Source: Cristatella mucedo (lineage: Eukaryota; Bryozoa; Phylactolaemata; Cristatellidae). From it: a DNA stretch of 64,000 bases. Position 1 is the first letter of the stretch. Each line of letters begins with the position of its first letter. The notes beneath the pieces were generated by a model. The model saw only the letters and a list, made by a program, of their open reading frames with translations, had not been told where the DNA came from and made no database searches. The position numbers were made by a program, and so were the translations under genes. Below are positions 31,871 to 47,137 of the stretch, piece by piece. Location: NCBI GenBank assembly GCA_009760855.2, contig WPIO01000060.1, positions 137,501-201,500 on the forward strand. Direction: 5' to 3'.

Positions 31871-32504
31871 AGCCATTTGAAGTATGGGAAATGGCAGGGT
31901 TCGGCCTTGGGCATCCGTCTTCTAACTATCCATACTCTTCCTCTGACCGATGCTATCGGCAAACACAATCTTAACTTTCGCATCTCTGCCAATAACACTC
32001 TGCTCCACCAACCCTTTCGACCTTCCTAAATCTTGTTCAGCATCTGACTCACTTAATTAACCGTCCAGACTGCATTTACGACATTCGCCCTTAGATGGCT
32101 ACTAACATCCTGCAGCTTAACGGTAAATAACAGCTGCATAACATTGTTAAAATTCGAGCTTGCTTAGAGAGGGATACCAAATCTAAACTGGTCAATACAT
32201 CTGTGACATCCCTTCTTGACTTCTGTAACTCACTGCTTGCTGGTATACCGCCCTGTGCAATCAGGAGCTTACAGCTGATGCAAAACTCTACAGCAAGGCT
32301 TGTCTGTCGTGAGTGTCACAGCTGCTAAATCTCACCAATTCTCAACGACCTGCACTGGCTACCAGTCAAGCAACACATCGACTTCAAGGTTCTGTCACTC
32401 ACTTTTATGTCCCTTCATTTTTTGGCTCCAGCCTACCTATGGGGTCTACTCCTCTACTAGGCTAAGCATCGTACCACTAGCTTTCCGGAATCCAATCGTT
32501 TATG

Positions 32505-33261
32505 TAATGTAATGTATATCCGTCTAACTCCTGGTTTTGAGCGTGTGTGTGCATGTATTGCTAAACAGCCAACGACTTGGAGCACTCGGAACACAACCGA
32601 ACTCGACAACGTTTAATCAGCAACTCTTCTGCGGACGTCAATCTAATTGGGCTTCCTGTCGTCTGCGCCCAGGCACGCTGCGCTCCGATTGGCCAGCGCC
32701 GTTGCTAGCGCCAGCAGCAGGATCGCTGCACCTCGATTGGTCAGTCAAGGTCGGGAGGCCCCTCCCAGCCTAGTACCAGTAGACAGAATCTCGGAGCGGT
32801 ACTATCGTAGGCTGGGGTATGCATTCTCTATTGCAATCTCAACACTCCATAAAGCCATAGAGACTACGTGTGTGTGTGCTATGCAAGACATTTTTGTATG
32901 GGGCGCTTGCAGCCGAAGCGGCTTTCGGTACGCATTCGATAGCCAACGGACTTAATCTCAAGCAACAAAGAGAAAGTAGGAAGCATAACAGAGTCAGGAG
33001 AGCAGTTGATTAGCGAATAGCATGGAAGTAGCAGCTCAGGACCACTGAAAAGGATGAGCCATAGTTGGCAGCAGGAGTGTAGTTGTCGCTGGGTAAGAAT
33101 TGTGGAAACGAGTTCCACAGTCTAGTACCTGCAGAGCTAAAGCCTCTGTCGCCAACGGAATGGAAAAGCTAATTTATTGTCCACACAGGACCTGAGGGCA
33201 CGAAGAGTCTGAAACTGGTGCAGAAATTCAGCTATACATAAAGGAGCCAAGCCGTGGCATG
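32505..33261 (-). mobile_element. L2-B LINE 3' part, itself interrupted
   Basis: The (TAATG)n tail at 32505-32515 and the first UTR bases to actcc (32531) are separated from the rest of the 3' UTR (32845 on) by a 313-bp insert. The remainder continues through the C-terminal block. Confidence 0.8.
32532..32844. mobile_element. probable solo LTR (fossil), 313 bp
   Basis: The insert begins TG and ends CA, and is flanked by CTCC on both sides (32528-32531 and 32845-32848). It contains three inverted CCAAT motifs (attgg near 32647, 32688 and 32736) and is GC-rich. It interrupts the L2-B UTR. No internal retroelement region remains. Strand not decided. Confidence 0.5.
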
Positions 33262-33655
33262 CCACCTATACCTCGTACTAATATCAAATCCTTTGGAGAC
33301 CGTTCCTTGAGTTCGTATGCTCCCAAAGCCTACAACTCAATTCCGACTTGTATTACGATATCCCCTAACTTGATCACATTTGAAAAGAAACTAAAACACC
33401 TATTTATCACAGCATTTATTGGGTCCATGAGATTTGTCCTTTACGTACTTGTGCATGCTGACACTGTGCATGCTGCCACTAAACATAACTGCATGCTGAC
33501 CATGTACATGGCACCCCTAACCATGTTATATTTGTTATGATTGAATTGAGCATGCTACCGCTAACCATTAGATCGTGCTTCCTTTGCAGAAAATTTAAAG
33601 TGCCTAGAAAGAGACTCGAGTTCTCTGAGGATGCAATAACAAACGTATTATTATT

Positions 33656-33775
33656 AACGGTAATGAAACCAACCTAGCAGCTATGACAAGCTCAGTCACT
33701 CTAAAGTTGCAAGACCTCACTCAAAAAATTGGTTCATCTATCATTGATTCACCAATATATGGGTCATATGTCTAA
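33656..33775 (+). mobile_element. old L2-A-like RT thumb scrap
   Basis: Weak similarity of KLQDLTQKIGSSIIDSP to [16 protein letters not shown] of L2-A. Confidence 0.4.
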
Positions 33776-34404
33776 CCAGGGATCGGCAAAATTTTCGGCC
33801 ATTTCAGGAGGTCATTAAGTCACAATAAGCCAGAAGAAGCCACGTGGCCAGCCGAACAAACAAATAGTCGCAACAGACGCACACGGCTATTATAGGAGTA
33901 GACAGTTATCATCCCTGCCTGGACAGGCGCTGGTGTTTCATACAAGTGCCAGACATCTGTTCTAAAAATAAACACGTCCTCAACTTCAGCTGCAAGCAGC
34001 AGTAATGAAGGTGAACAAAACCGTGACAATTCAAATAGGCTGGTACCAACATAAATAACTAGCTAGCGTTAGGCTGGACTGGAGTACTAGCTAGGCCATA
34101 TCTGGATTAAACGCTGGAGTTTGTCGGCCTCTGGTCTAACAACATAACTCAAACGAAGTCGGCTCGTTATCCGGATGTGTCCTTCCGAAATGACGTCGTT
34201 GGATGAGCACGCACTACTTCCAATCAAGTCGGGCAACTTTTAGCTAAGGAATATCACCAAACTCGGGGCCTACTTGGTTGGACAATACAATATCCATGAC
34301 TCTTCCTCTGGGTTATTGCAGTTACCGTTATTCGGAACGTTTGGTCTGTTCCTTGATCTGCAACTGCAATAAAGCTGAGCCGCTTGTAGTAGCAGCTCGT
34401 CTGA
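33776..34404. other. no recognised feature
   Basis: Unique-looking sequence without coding or repeat signals that I can recognise. Confidence 0.4.
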
Positions 34405-34712
34405 TGGAGTTATGCACCAGCTGTAATCGCCTGATTGCACATGCCGGTAGGCCAGTGAGTTACAGAAGTCAAGACGGAATGTCATGGACCAACTTAGACG
34501 TGGTATCTTTATCTAAACAAGCCCGAATTTTAGCAATGTTATGTAGCTGAAAGTCTGCAGACTTGACTGTGGAGCTGATGTGGTCGTCGAACGAGAGGCC
34601 ACTTTGGAACATGACACCTAGATTTCGAGCTGATTCAACGGGAGATATGCTGGCAGAGCCAATTTTGAGCGTCAGCCTTTCCAATTTCTAAATCACACTG
34701 GGTTTGCCCATA
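34405..34712 (-). mobile_element. L2-A LINE internal fragment
   Basis: The reverse complement encodes [40 protein letters not shown] and the start of the C-terminal block. Both ends are truncated. Confidence 0.85.
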
Positions 34713-34830
34713 GAGTTAGGTTATCCTTAAGAGCATAGTTAGAGTTAGAAAGAGTTAGAGTGTAGTAAGAGTAGAGTTAGAGTTGTAAAGTTAGTTAGGT
34801 TTTAAAGTTAGAAAGGTTAGCCGTAAGAGT
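34713..34830. repeat. GTTAGA-rich simple repeat
   Basis: Irregular gagttaga and gttag units. It superficially resembles telomere-type sequence but is not a regular array. Confidence 0.6.
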
Positions 34831-35559
34831 ATAAGACCTCGAAAAACCGGCCTGCCAGCTGCCTACCAAATAGATCGTGATACCTATGGTCATTCACATC
34901 ATGGACATGTTATCTGTCGAGACCTATCTAAAGTGATCGAGATACAGCTGCCTATGTGAAACTCCTTATAAGAGCAGTCTGTCCGTGAAGAAATCCGAGT
35001 GGAGGTATCACGATACAGCCATAGCTTTGAATCCTCAGCAGTAGCTGAACGGCAGAATTATGAGCCAGTTTCATTTCTGCCACTAGCACGCTGGTGGAGA
35101 GAACCGCGCGGTGGCCTCACTCGGCAGCTGCCTGACTGGATGATAAGCACTTGTTTCCCTCCTGCCACCAATCCAGGAAGGTTGCACACTGGAAGGCTGC
35201 AGTCCTCATCGAGAACAACTCGGTAACTCATCACCCGAGTTACTCCCACAGAAAAAGATGCACTAGGTCAGGACATTTTCCAGTCACATTCCTTTCCTCC
35301 ACCACCAAGCAGAGTCAACATTGGCAAAGGTGAAACGAGGAAACACATGAATGGCCACTTCAGTCTACCGTGACCCCCTTGGCAGACCATGAGGATTTGG
35401 GCAAGTGCAGGGCAACTGGCATAACTGATCGCCATCTTGCCACTCAGCCGAAGCCACACCCTGTGCAAAGCAGACATAGGGCCGTGGGGGGGCAGGTTCA
35501 TTGCACACCCTCGAGATAATACAAAGTAAAAGCAACATAAAGGTCAGCTCAATCATCAG
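34831..35559. other. no recognised gene
   Basis: No repeat or exon recognised. Confidence 0.4.
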
Positions 35560-35735
35560 CCACATTTATATAAGGGCAGAAGAGCTTTAGCAGGGCACAC
35601 CAACCCCCTCACCCTGATTGCAGCAGTCAAGAAAGTATTGCCTGCTGCCAGGTTCGAACCCAAGTGGTGGGTCGCAAGGTCTAGTACTTTGCCCTTAATC
35701 ACGAAGTGCAAGCACCCAGCCCACGACTTAACAAT
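35560..35735 (-). mobile_element. SINE2, diverged
   Basis: The reverse complement has B-box-like gggttcgaacctgg, and the + strand carries gggcagaagagcttta. Confidence 0.65.
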
Positions 35736-35904
35736 CACAATGGACACGAATCACTGCGGACAACGGCTACGCAGCCAAGAGTAACCGATCGAGCTCAGGC
35801 AAAGTCGCCAGCAGTCAGTGTATGCAAAAACAGCAGACAAAAGCAAAAACCGAAGTATCTAGTGGCAAAAGAAGCAGTGTACTGCCGTATCACTGCCTCG
35901 CTCC

Positions 35905-35910
35905 TTTATT
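35905..35910 (-). terminator. AATAAA poly(A) signal of NEDD8
   Basis: tttatt on the + strand, 290 nt past the NEDD8 stop codon. No closer hexamer was seen. Confidence 0.5.
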
Positions 35911-36199
35911 GGAGCAGCTGACGACAACAGACCCTGTAATATTGCAGAACAAGGTGTGGTTGTGACGGATGCAACAAACTTTTCACCATAAACGTCATAA
36001 ATGAGGCACAGACTGCACGCTTTGTCACTGCCAAGCCCTGACAACCTGAAGGTAGAGCACGAGCCAGCCGACTAGGTGATGCCCCAACCCACCGGAAGAT
36101 GTCACTCGGGCCACAGACAAGAAGGAGCAAGAAGGTGCATGCGCTCCAGGCTGCACGGCGGCAGTGTGCCTGCAGTGCCATCTTCACACTGCGCCTCCG

Positions 36200-39776
<3,577 letters not shown>

Positions 39777-40380
39777 GGCTGTCAGCAGGCGTATATCTCG
39801 CGGAAGCTCAGCTCCAGCGGCTCCCTCGCAACCCGGCCCAGAACAAATCGTGCGTCCTTGAACGGGAAATTGAGTAGAGCGCACCTGCGCAATTGACGGT
39901 GATCTGGTAAGCTAAAAACTTAAATTTAAAATAAACTAAATATTAAAGGTTTATATTTATGACTATTAGACCGCTCAAATGATAATCCTGTCAACTGGAC
40001 ATGCCGGACGACGGCCTAACTTAGGACACGCCCCAGCAAGTCTTCCGGCGCACGCGCCCTGTATACTAGCTCTGAAAGTGCCTGTTAGATACCAGATAAG
40101 TAATGTAAATTTGAGTGCGAAAATAGAGTATCTCCAAGAAAAAATATGTGCTGATAAACTTTAACTCGCCTGCATCCGTTTCTATCGCTTTTAGGTGCGC
40201 TAGTTGTAGCGCCCTGCTGGCCTTGGCTGAATTTTAGCGGGAACAAGAGCTGTTCGACGGCGGACAAGAACTCCTTTGTCCTGGAGCAGTGAGCGAGAGG
40301 GAAGCGCCAGTGCGGTTAGAGAGCGAGAGCTTAAGAGCAAGCCAGGAAGCTCTGAGACCAGCGGTGGCGACTCGGCCTTT
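39777..40380. promoter_or_regulatory. NEDD8 5' flank, probable promoter region
   Basis: The region immediately upstream of the NEDD8 ATG on the minus strand. It includes moderately CG-rich sequence to about 39900. No TATA box is positioned convincingly. The 5' UTR and start site cannot be set from sequence alone. Confidence 0.35.
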
Positions 40381-40649
40381 AGAATTGGTCCGATACCCGC
40401 GGAAGCTGCTGATTGATGTTGGCTGGCCTGTCAACCTCCGCCTTCACTCTGTCCAAAAAAGAATTATCTGGAACCCATTCGCCATTCAAGCTGGACAGAG
40501 GTGCCCTTCCAGTGGCCTAGGGACGGTATTAATTCCTTACCGTAATGGGCCAAGGTGTCGGGCCCAATACCACTAAACGCTTACCCTATTGTCTCAGCTA
40601 AGTATTTAAGAGTCGAGCAACGCTCGCTCTTGGTCTTTTGGTTTGCTGG

Positions 40650-41482
40650 TCTTTTGTCCGGCTCCGCGCTTCGACGCCGTTGGACTCATTTCTCTGAAAG
40701 CAAGGGAGGAGGGCAGGCTGTTCGCCGGCGATTGACGGGACAGGACGAGACAACGCAAGAAGTATTCGGTGGACTCCACCGAATACGGTCGTGTCGCGCC
40801 CGAGATGGCATTTTGTGTTTCTTTTGTGTTTTCTGTGTGCACGCCAGCACGTGGTCTCGGTATAAGGATTTTCCGGTGTGAGCTAGACGTAGTTGGCGTG
40901 TGTGGAGTCCTAGTTCTCCGGTTATGGTATAGGCTCCGGTTCGGGCCCTGTCTATTTGGGTCGTTAACCATTACAGACGTAAGTAGCTTAAGTGTGGAGA
41001 CGTGTTTCCTCCGCAAGAATGCTTGAGATGGCGTGTGTGGAGTACTCCTGCCGCACTGGTGGAAACGGAGTCCTAGTTCTCCGGTTAGGGTTTAGGCTCC
41101 GGTTCGGGCTCCGTCTATTTGGGTCGTTCCCCACTATAGACGTAACTAGCTTCAGTGTGGAGAAGTATTCCCTCAGCAAAAGGGTTGGTGCTGTTGAGAG
41201 TGTGCGAGGAGTGTGGAGATGAAACTGAGCTAGACGCGCAGCGACTTTGTGCGCTTGCGAATAAAGCTCAGTAAAATCCCCAATTTGTGTGTCTCGCTTT
41301 CTAATTCACGCCGCGGACTCACGACCCCCTTTAGTAACTGTAGGCAGGTCGGCGCCAGAAACTCGCGTTTCGTGGCGGCCAGCTTATTGCGTGTAGGCGC
41401 GCACCGAACGGCAGTAGCCGCTAGGCTACGCCGCTAGGTAAGCGGCAGGTCAAGCCTACTCCGCCGAGCCTTCGGCGTTACA
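40650..41482 (+). mobile_element. LTR-like unit, copy 2 (fossil)
   Basis: Same orientation and same landmarks as 2740-3560: tttctctgaaagcaaggg, two ~160-bp internal repeats, AATAAA at 41260-41265, end ttcggcgttaca. Similarity to copy 1 begins weakly ~250 bp earlier. A tatttaagag motif at about 40603 could be its TATA region. Probably a solo LTR. Confidence 0.5.
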
Positions 41483-41521
41483 TAGTGCTGCCCGTGCTGT
41501 GACTATTATTCGAGCGATTTA

Positions 41522-41566
41522 ATAATAGTAGTAGTAGTAGTAATACTAATAATAATAATAATAATA
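41522..41566. repeat. (TAG)n/(TAA)n microsatellite at a LINE tail
   Basis: tagtagtag then aataataat, directly joined to the tail of the following L2-A copy. Confidence 0.8.
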
Positions 41567-41765
41567 CACTTGATAAAGTGCCCTCAGAGAACACAATCTC
41601 TTTCTAGGCGCTTTTTATTTGCTGCAAAGGGAAACCCGATTGAATGGTGACTGGTATCATGCTTGATAAACAACATGAATAACATGGTTAGGGGTGACTT
41701 GCTCTGGGTCAACATGCAAGTGTGGTTAGTGACAGCATGCACAGCGTCAGCACGCATAAGCACGA
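41545..41765 (-). mobile_element. L2-A LINE 3' UTR, truncated
   Basis: Tail, hairpin and 3' UTR only, ending at gcacgcataagcacg. It adjoins the tail of an older copy. Confidence 0.85.
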
Positions 41766-41769
41766 TTTA

Positions 41770-42815
41770 ATAAGAATAATATATTTACATAGCGCCCGCA
41801 GAGAACTAAATCTCTTTCTAAGCATTTGGAATATGCTGGAAAGGAAGCATGTCAGCGTAGTTACTGGCGACATACGCAGTGTCACCATGCGTAAGCACAC
41901 GAAAGGCAATTCACAAGGACCCATAAATGCTTTGAGGAAAAGGTGTTTAAGCTTCTTTGTAAATGAGGTCAAGTCAGGAGATGCTTGATATCAGTTGTGA
42001 GTGAGTTCCAGGCTTCTGGAGCATACGCACTAAAGGCACGGTCTCCGAAGGATTTGAGATTACTTAGAGGTGCAGAGTATGTTTTAAAATGCCTAGGGCG
42101 ATTGAGAAGTAGTTCTGAGAGTTAGGCTAGAGCAAGCGAATGCAGAGACCTAAAAGTGAGTGACAAAACTTTAAAAGTCGATGCGCTGTTTGATGGGAAA
42201 CCAGTGAATGTCGGTTAGAAATGGTGTAGCGTGGCTACTGCAACACACAAAAAACAAACATAGCTGCAGAGTTTTGCTCCAAGTTTATGTGCATATCTAA
42301 ATATAAAGTATATACATATTTTTTTTTATTTGCTTATCGCAAGTGTAATTGCACAGACCGGAAGACCTGCTAGTAACAGAAGTCGAGACTGGATTTAATA
42401 AATAGACGGATTCCTTTGAATGTGGTTTCCCTGTCTAAATAATTACGAAATATTTCATTGTTATTACGTAGGTGAAAGTATGCAGACTTGACTGTGGAGC
42501 TGATCAGTATGCCGTCCATTAACAGTTTTTGGAGCAGTAATCTCAGGTTTCTCGAAGATGCTACATGATATATGTTGGCCTAACTTAATTTTGACACGTG
42601 GGTGTTCCAATTTCAGAGTCAAACTAGATTTTGCTCCTAACTAGTAAATTTATTGTATCCTACTTTAATTTGAGAAAGTTTGCACCCATCCAAGTGCGAA
42701 TGTCAGAATTTCGTGCGGCACTTGAGGTGAGCGAATTTGACGCTGTGAAAGGCAGCGAGGGAATTAAAGCACAGGTACAGCTGCGTGTCATCTGCATATA
42801 GAAATGAAAGCCTCG
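41770..42815 (-). mobile_element. old L2-A-related LINE, long fragment
   Basis: The reverse complement spans from the RT palm ([14 protein letters not shown]) through the thumb and C-terminal block to a divergent tail. A second, older subfamily judging by UTR differences. Confidence 0.75.
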
Positions 42816-43200
42816 ATTTCAGAGGTGCGACAGCTTTATTATGTTTTGGGTTGGCTATGAGCCTTTGCTGCGATCTAAAGAGCTTTGAGCTTTCATTTTT
42901 TTCGCCAGTCTGGTGTTTTAAGGAGCCTGCTAGCAGGCGACAGACAGCAGGGTGTGCGGCTGCCATTCACTGGCTGCAAGAATTCCTCCGAAGGAGCTTC
43001 TGAGGTTCCAAGCTACGACAACCGACCGCCAGCTCGCCGGCATGCAGCTCACACTGCTGGCGGAAGAGCGTTTTCTTACGCAATCGGAAAAGTTCGACTG
43101 AGCTCACCCGCTGTTCCCTCGGTATCTGCACACGTCCATGTCTGCTGGGTAGCGGTTTATGTCATTAGCATTTGGCTTCTCTAAAGCAGCCCTTTGTAAA
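42816..43200. other. no recognised feature
   Basis: Flank upstream of the putative promoter at 43.24 kb. Confidence 0.4.
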
Positions 43201-43244
43201 GGCTCTCTCGTCAGCCGTCTTCGATGGTTCCTAGTCGGCTGGTG

Positions 43245-43258
43245 TGACGTCATCCAAT
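43245..43258 (+). promoter_or_regulatory. CRE-like TGACGTCA next to CCAAT
   Basis: A perfect palindromic CRE/ATF site (43245-43252) is followed two bases later by CCAAT (43254-43258). It lies about 290 bp upstream of a candidate start codon in CG-containing sequence. Confidence 0.5.
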
Positions 43259-43541
43259 GCCGCGATACTCAGCAGGCCGGCTGGGGGGGGGGGAGGCATG
43301 CTGAGTAGACCAACTCCTTTGGACCAGTGTAGCGAGACAGAGGAGCAAGCGAGTAGCAAGAAAAACAACAATCGGTGCGTTAATTGGCTGGCATCGCCGA
43401 CCGCACAGACGGGCCTGGCAATCTGGAGCGGTCAAAGCCAGCCTCGTTATCGAACTGGGCGGCACGTGCTGGAGCTTGGCCACTGCCTGCCTGCTCATCT
43501 AGCTCGACGAGCAGCACGAGCTCCCGTCGCAGGCTGCTAGG

Positions 43542-43586
43542 ATGACCTGCCAAATAAACCCTGCAGTGGCTGAAGAATACCTGGAG
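43542..43586 (+). CDS. candidate first coding exon, gene unidentified
   Basis: ATG in good context (aggATGA), 15 codons reading MTCQINPAVAEEYLE, then a strong donor GAG|GTGAGA with phase 0. SINE2 follows ~40 bp into the presumed intron. No downstream exon could be linked, so the product is unknown. Confidence 0.45.
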
Positions 43587-43624
43587 GTGAGACAACTAGC
43601 AGACTGCCAATCCTGCTACGAAAT

Positions 43625-43785
43625 GATCCTTGGCCTAGGGGTACAGTATTCGCAACCCAGATCGTGGGTTCGAGTCCCACGGCACGAGATTCTTTACTGC
43701 GCACTCCAAGTAGTTGTGACAGCCACGACGGCTCTTCTGAGTGAAACGCCAATGAGGCTGTCAAATTAGCTACCCCTTACTTTTT
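43625..43785 (+). mobile_element. SINE2
   Basis: Clear tRNA-like head with B-box gggttcgagtcccac, body gttgtgacagccacgacggc and end caatgaggctgtcaaattag. Confidence 0.8.
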
Positions 43786-43934
43786 GTTTCACATACCCGT
43801 TGGCATCAGGGTTCAGTCAGCTTTCCCATCGCCCGAGTGAACTTTTTCTTCCAGCCTGTCTTTCGTGCATGCCTGTGCATTGCTCAGCACATGGTAGTAG
43901 CCTTAGGTGGCCACGAGTTTCTTCATGTTTGCTT

Positions 43935-44110
43935 TAGTGTGCTGGCCTAAGCATGATCCTAGCTTGCTTTTGCATTCTGGTTAGCATGCATGTCACTAAC
44001 CTGGTGGTTATTGATTCACTTGCAGAAAGTTTTACAACTCCAGGACAGAGATTCAGTTCTCTTAGGGCCCCAGACAAACGATCTATTTCTATTATTATTC
44101 TTGCTTTTAT
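43935..44110 (+). mobile_element. old L2-type LINE tail
   Basis: Degraded UTR (gcatgcatgtcactaacc), a hairpin remnant (gagattcagttctcttaggg) and ATT repeats. Confidence 0.5.
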
Positions 44111-44454
44111 GTGCTACACTTAGTGTGCAAATCCTGACCCGCTACAACTATCGTCATTCAAAGCATTTGGAAGTCGATGCTGTCACCTCCCGGTGTGATG
44201 TGGATCTTCAATTTTGCTGATCTCGCGTGTATCATGTGCAGCTTGGTATTGATTTATTGGTCTTAGGTAGAGTGGCATGCCTGATTTTTTATGATTCGCT
44301 GGCTGAGCTTGAATTGTATAGTCAGCACATTGGTAATAGCAGATGCCACAACTTACGAGGAAATCAAGTCATGACAGCAAAGCCAGTGAGAGATGCTGTT
44401 TGAGTATTCAATCAAACGGACTCCTGCGTACGTTGCAATCTGAGCTATGCACTG

Positions 44455-44615
44455 GGCCGTGATAGCCCAGAAGGTAAGGTGCACACTCTTCCTGCCGGAG
44501 GTTGTGAGATTCCAATCTTGCAGTGGGCGAACCTTTATAGCCAACTGCAAGGTGAATGTGATAGCCATTACGGCTCTCGCGCCACTATACAAATGAGGCT
44601 TTTACATCAGCTAAT
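44455..44615 (+). mobile_element. SINE2
   Basis: Head gtgatagcccagaaggtaag, degenerate B-box ttgtgagattccaa, body gtgatagccattacggctct, end atacaaatgaggctttt. Confidence 0.7.
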
Positions 44616-44849
44616 AATGTTTACATATGTCCAGTGGTTTCAAAAGAGGCACACGACAGTATAGTTCACTGCTACCACATGTGGCTGATACCTGGCATGC
44701 AGAAGAATCGCCTGACTTTTGTGGCATCTGGGATTGAGTTGCTTTTTGGGTTTAATACGACCGGTGACCCCCCACGAAGCCATAAATTACAATTCTTCTT
44801 ATTCATAATCCCTGTTTTAACTGCCTATATGCAGCACCCCAGCTTGCAT

Positions 44850-44945
44850 TCTGTTTGCAGCCGGCAATAACTAATTTTCTGCTGCAGGACTCGAGCCTAC
44901 GAACTGGGTCGAGGAATTTGGAGCACATTAATATGGGGTAAGCTA
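44850..44945 (-). mobile_element. possible degenerate tRNA-SINE
   Basis: The head complement is recognisable (ggactcgagcctacgaactg), but the body is too diverged to assign between SINE1 and SINE2. Confidence 0.35.
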
Positions 44946-45034
44946 AATACATAAATGTGAGCCGTAATTGAGTTTTGTTCAGCATGCTTGAAGCATGAGT
45001 GGCTTGATCTGCTGCTGCCATGCATAACTAAAAT

Positions 45035-46765
45035 CATAAATGTCATTAGCCTCAGATCACGCCCCAGCAATTTTCAAAAAGGCTGTAGTCAGACCACGAC
45101 TCAAGAAAGCAACACCAGACCATGAGAACTCGAGCAACTTCTGCCCAGTATCCCTTCTACCATTCCTGTCACAGACACTGGAATGAGTCATGGCAGACCA
45201 ACTGAACTCATGTATTAAAACTTCAAACCTTGCAAGTAAGTTCCAGTCTGGCTTTAGAGCTACTCACTCCACAGAGACATCATTGCTTATAATAATAATG
45301 ATCATAACAATGCATTTGATATAGCACCCTCGGATAACTCAACCTCTTTCTAGGCACTTTGCATTTGCTGCAAAGGAAGCACGATCAAATAATTAGAAAT
45401 GCAGACTTAGGCAAAGTCTCTCTGCTTGTTTTGCTTGATCTTTCGGTAGCTTTTGATACTATCGATCACCAAGTCCTTCTTGAGCGCCTCTCATCTCGTC
45501 TCGGCATCACTGGCACTGCATTGCAACGGTCCAGGTCCAATCTCAGTGGGAGACTCCAGAGTACTCATGTGAATGGACAAAGATCATACGAGGAACCACT
45601 GAAATATGGAGTACCTCAGGGCTCTGTGTTTAGTCCCGCTCTTTTTACGGTTTTTACTCTCCCTCTTACCGATGTGATTGCTGACCACAACCTAGACTTT
45701 CACTTCTATGCAGATGACAATCAGTTATACCTTTTCTTTGATCCCTCCTAGCCTTCCAGCACTTCGAATTCTCTCACCTCAATTGCTGCATGTTTTGATG
45801 ACACCTGCACATGGATGGCAGCAAACTTTCTTAAATTAAATGATGATATAATCAACTTACTAGTTATGGCTAGACCAAGTGAAATTCAGAAAGTGCAAAG
45901 CGAGGCTCAAAATGTGCACGAAATCTAGGTGTCATATTCCAAAGTGACCTTTCATTAGACGACCAAATCAGCTCCACGGTCAAGTCTGCCGACTTTCAGC
46001 TACATAGCATTGCTGAAACTCGGGCTTGTCTAGATAGGGATCTAAATTGATCCATGCATTAGTGACATCCAGTCTTAAATTCTGTAATTCACTGCTTGCT
46101 GGTCTTCCGGCCTGTGCACTCCGGTGCTTATAGCTGGTGCAAAACTCTGCAACAAGACTTGTCTGTCGTAAGCGTCGGACTTGCCACATCTCACCACTTC
46201 TCAGCGATCTACACTGGCTCCCAGTCAAGCAAGGCATCGAATTCAAGGTTTTGTCACTCACTTTTAGGTCCCTTCATTCTTTGGCTCCAACCTACCTATC
46301 AGATTTACTGCCCCACCAGGCTAAGCATCGTACCACTCACTTTTCGGGATCTAACTGCTTACCCATACCCCTTACAAATCTCAAATCATTTGAAGACCGT
46401 GCATGTAGTTCGTATGCTCCCAAAGCCTGGAAATCACTTGCTACTTCCGTTACGACATCACCTGACTTGACCACATTAAAAAACTAAAAACGCATCTATT
46501 TATGACAGCATTTAGTGGGTCTCTTTGATTTGTCCTTCATGTGCTTATGCGTGCTGACACTGTGCATGCTGCCACTAACCCTACTTGCATGCTGACCCTG
46601 TGCATGTCACCCCTAACCATATTATTCTTGTTGTTTATTGAGCATGCTACCACTAACCATTCGATCGTGCTTCCTTTGCAGCAAATTTAAAGTGCTTAGA
46701 AAGTGATTGAATTATCTGAGGGTGCCATACCAAAGGCATTATTATTATTTTTATTATTAAAAACA
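45035..46765 (+). mobile_element. L2-A LINE, longest copy (RT to tail)
   Basis: It runs from the RT fingers ([20 protein letters not shown]) through the palm ([50 protein letters not shown]), thumb and C-terminal block ([40 protein letters not shown]) to the 3' UTR, hairpin and ATT tail. A ~108-bp minus-strand L2-A tail interrupts the RT at 45287-45394. Several frameshifts and stops are present. 5' truncated: no endonuclease region. Confidence 0.9.
45287..45394 (-). mobile_element. minimal L2-A tail insertion inside an L2-A RT
   Basis: Contains only the AAT tail, the hairpin (gataactcaacctctttctag) and ~30 bp of UTR. The RT sequence resumes directly after it with [13 protein letters not shown]. 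Confidence 0.8.
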
Positions 46766-47137
46766 CCTCCAGATTGTGTACAGTTGGCATCTCGTCTTCA
46801 TTGGTTATTCGCCTCCGCAGTGCGAATCGACTAGGGCTGCAGTCTATCAATGTGAGGCAGGCAGCTCCTCTAAAATGAGCGACGTCACATGCCACTTGCT
46901 GCCAGATGTGTTGTACCCCCAGGCTGCCATGTTCCCATGTGGCCGGTGCAGGGCCAATGCAGCGACCCCGTGAACATGCCTTCACCATGCTCTCGATGTC
47001 CTTACTGTGAATGCTTGCAACAAGGAAGCACAGGCATGCTACATAGAAAGTTCTGTCGGTGCCGTTATGTTTTCGAGTCGGACTGAGTGCTCTGGTTGAC
47101 GGAACAGCACGCCGCTGGGGCTGGGGCATGGCCGGTT
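46766..47137. other. no recognised feature
   Basis: Short open frames only, with no recognised motif. Confidence 0.4.

Larger units (their letters stand above)
31900..33655 (+). mobile_element. L2-A-like LINE, split by L2-B
   Basis: Positions 31900-32504 cover RT remnants and the C-terminal block up to the codons for ESNRL. Positions 33262-33655 resume exactly there (TNIKSFGDRSLSSYAPKAYN) and continue through the 3' UTR and hairpin to ATT repeats. The 757-bp gap is an L2-B copy in opposite orientation. Confidence 0.8.

Noticed and set aside
34713-34830. Interstitial telomere repeat
   Set aside because: The GTTAGA/GTTAG units are irregular and do not form a steady TTAGG-type array.
39879-39890. 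NRF1-like site GCGCACCTGCGC upstream of NEDD8
   Set aside because: The two half-sites are separated by two extra bases compared with the consensus, so it is not convincing.
43640-43690. tRNA-like B-box gggttcgagtcccac
   Set aside because: It is part of SINE2; the same body follows it in about ten copies in the window.
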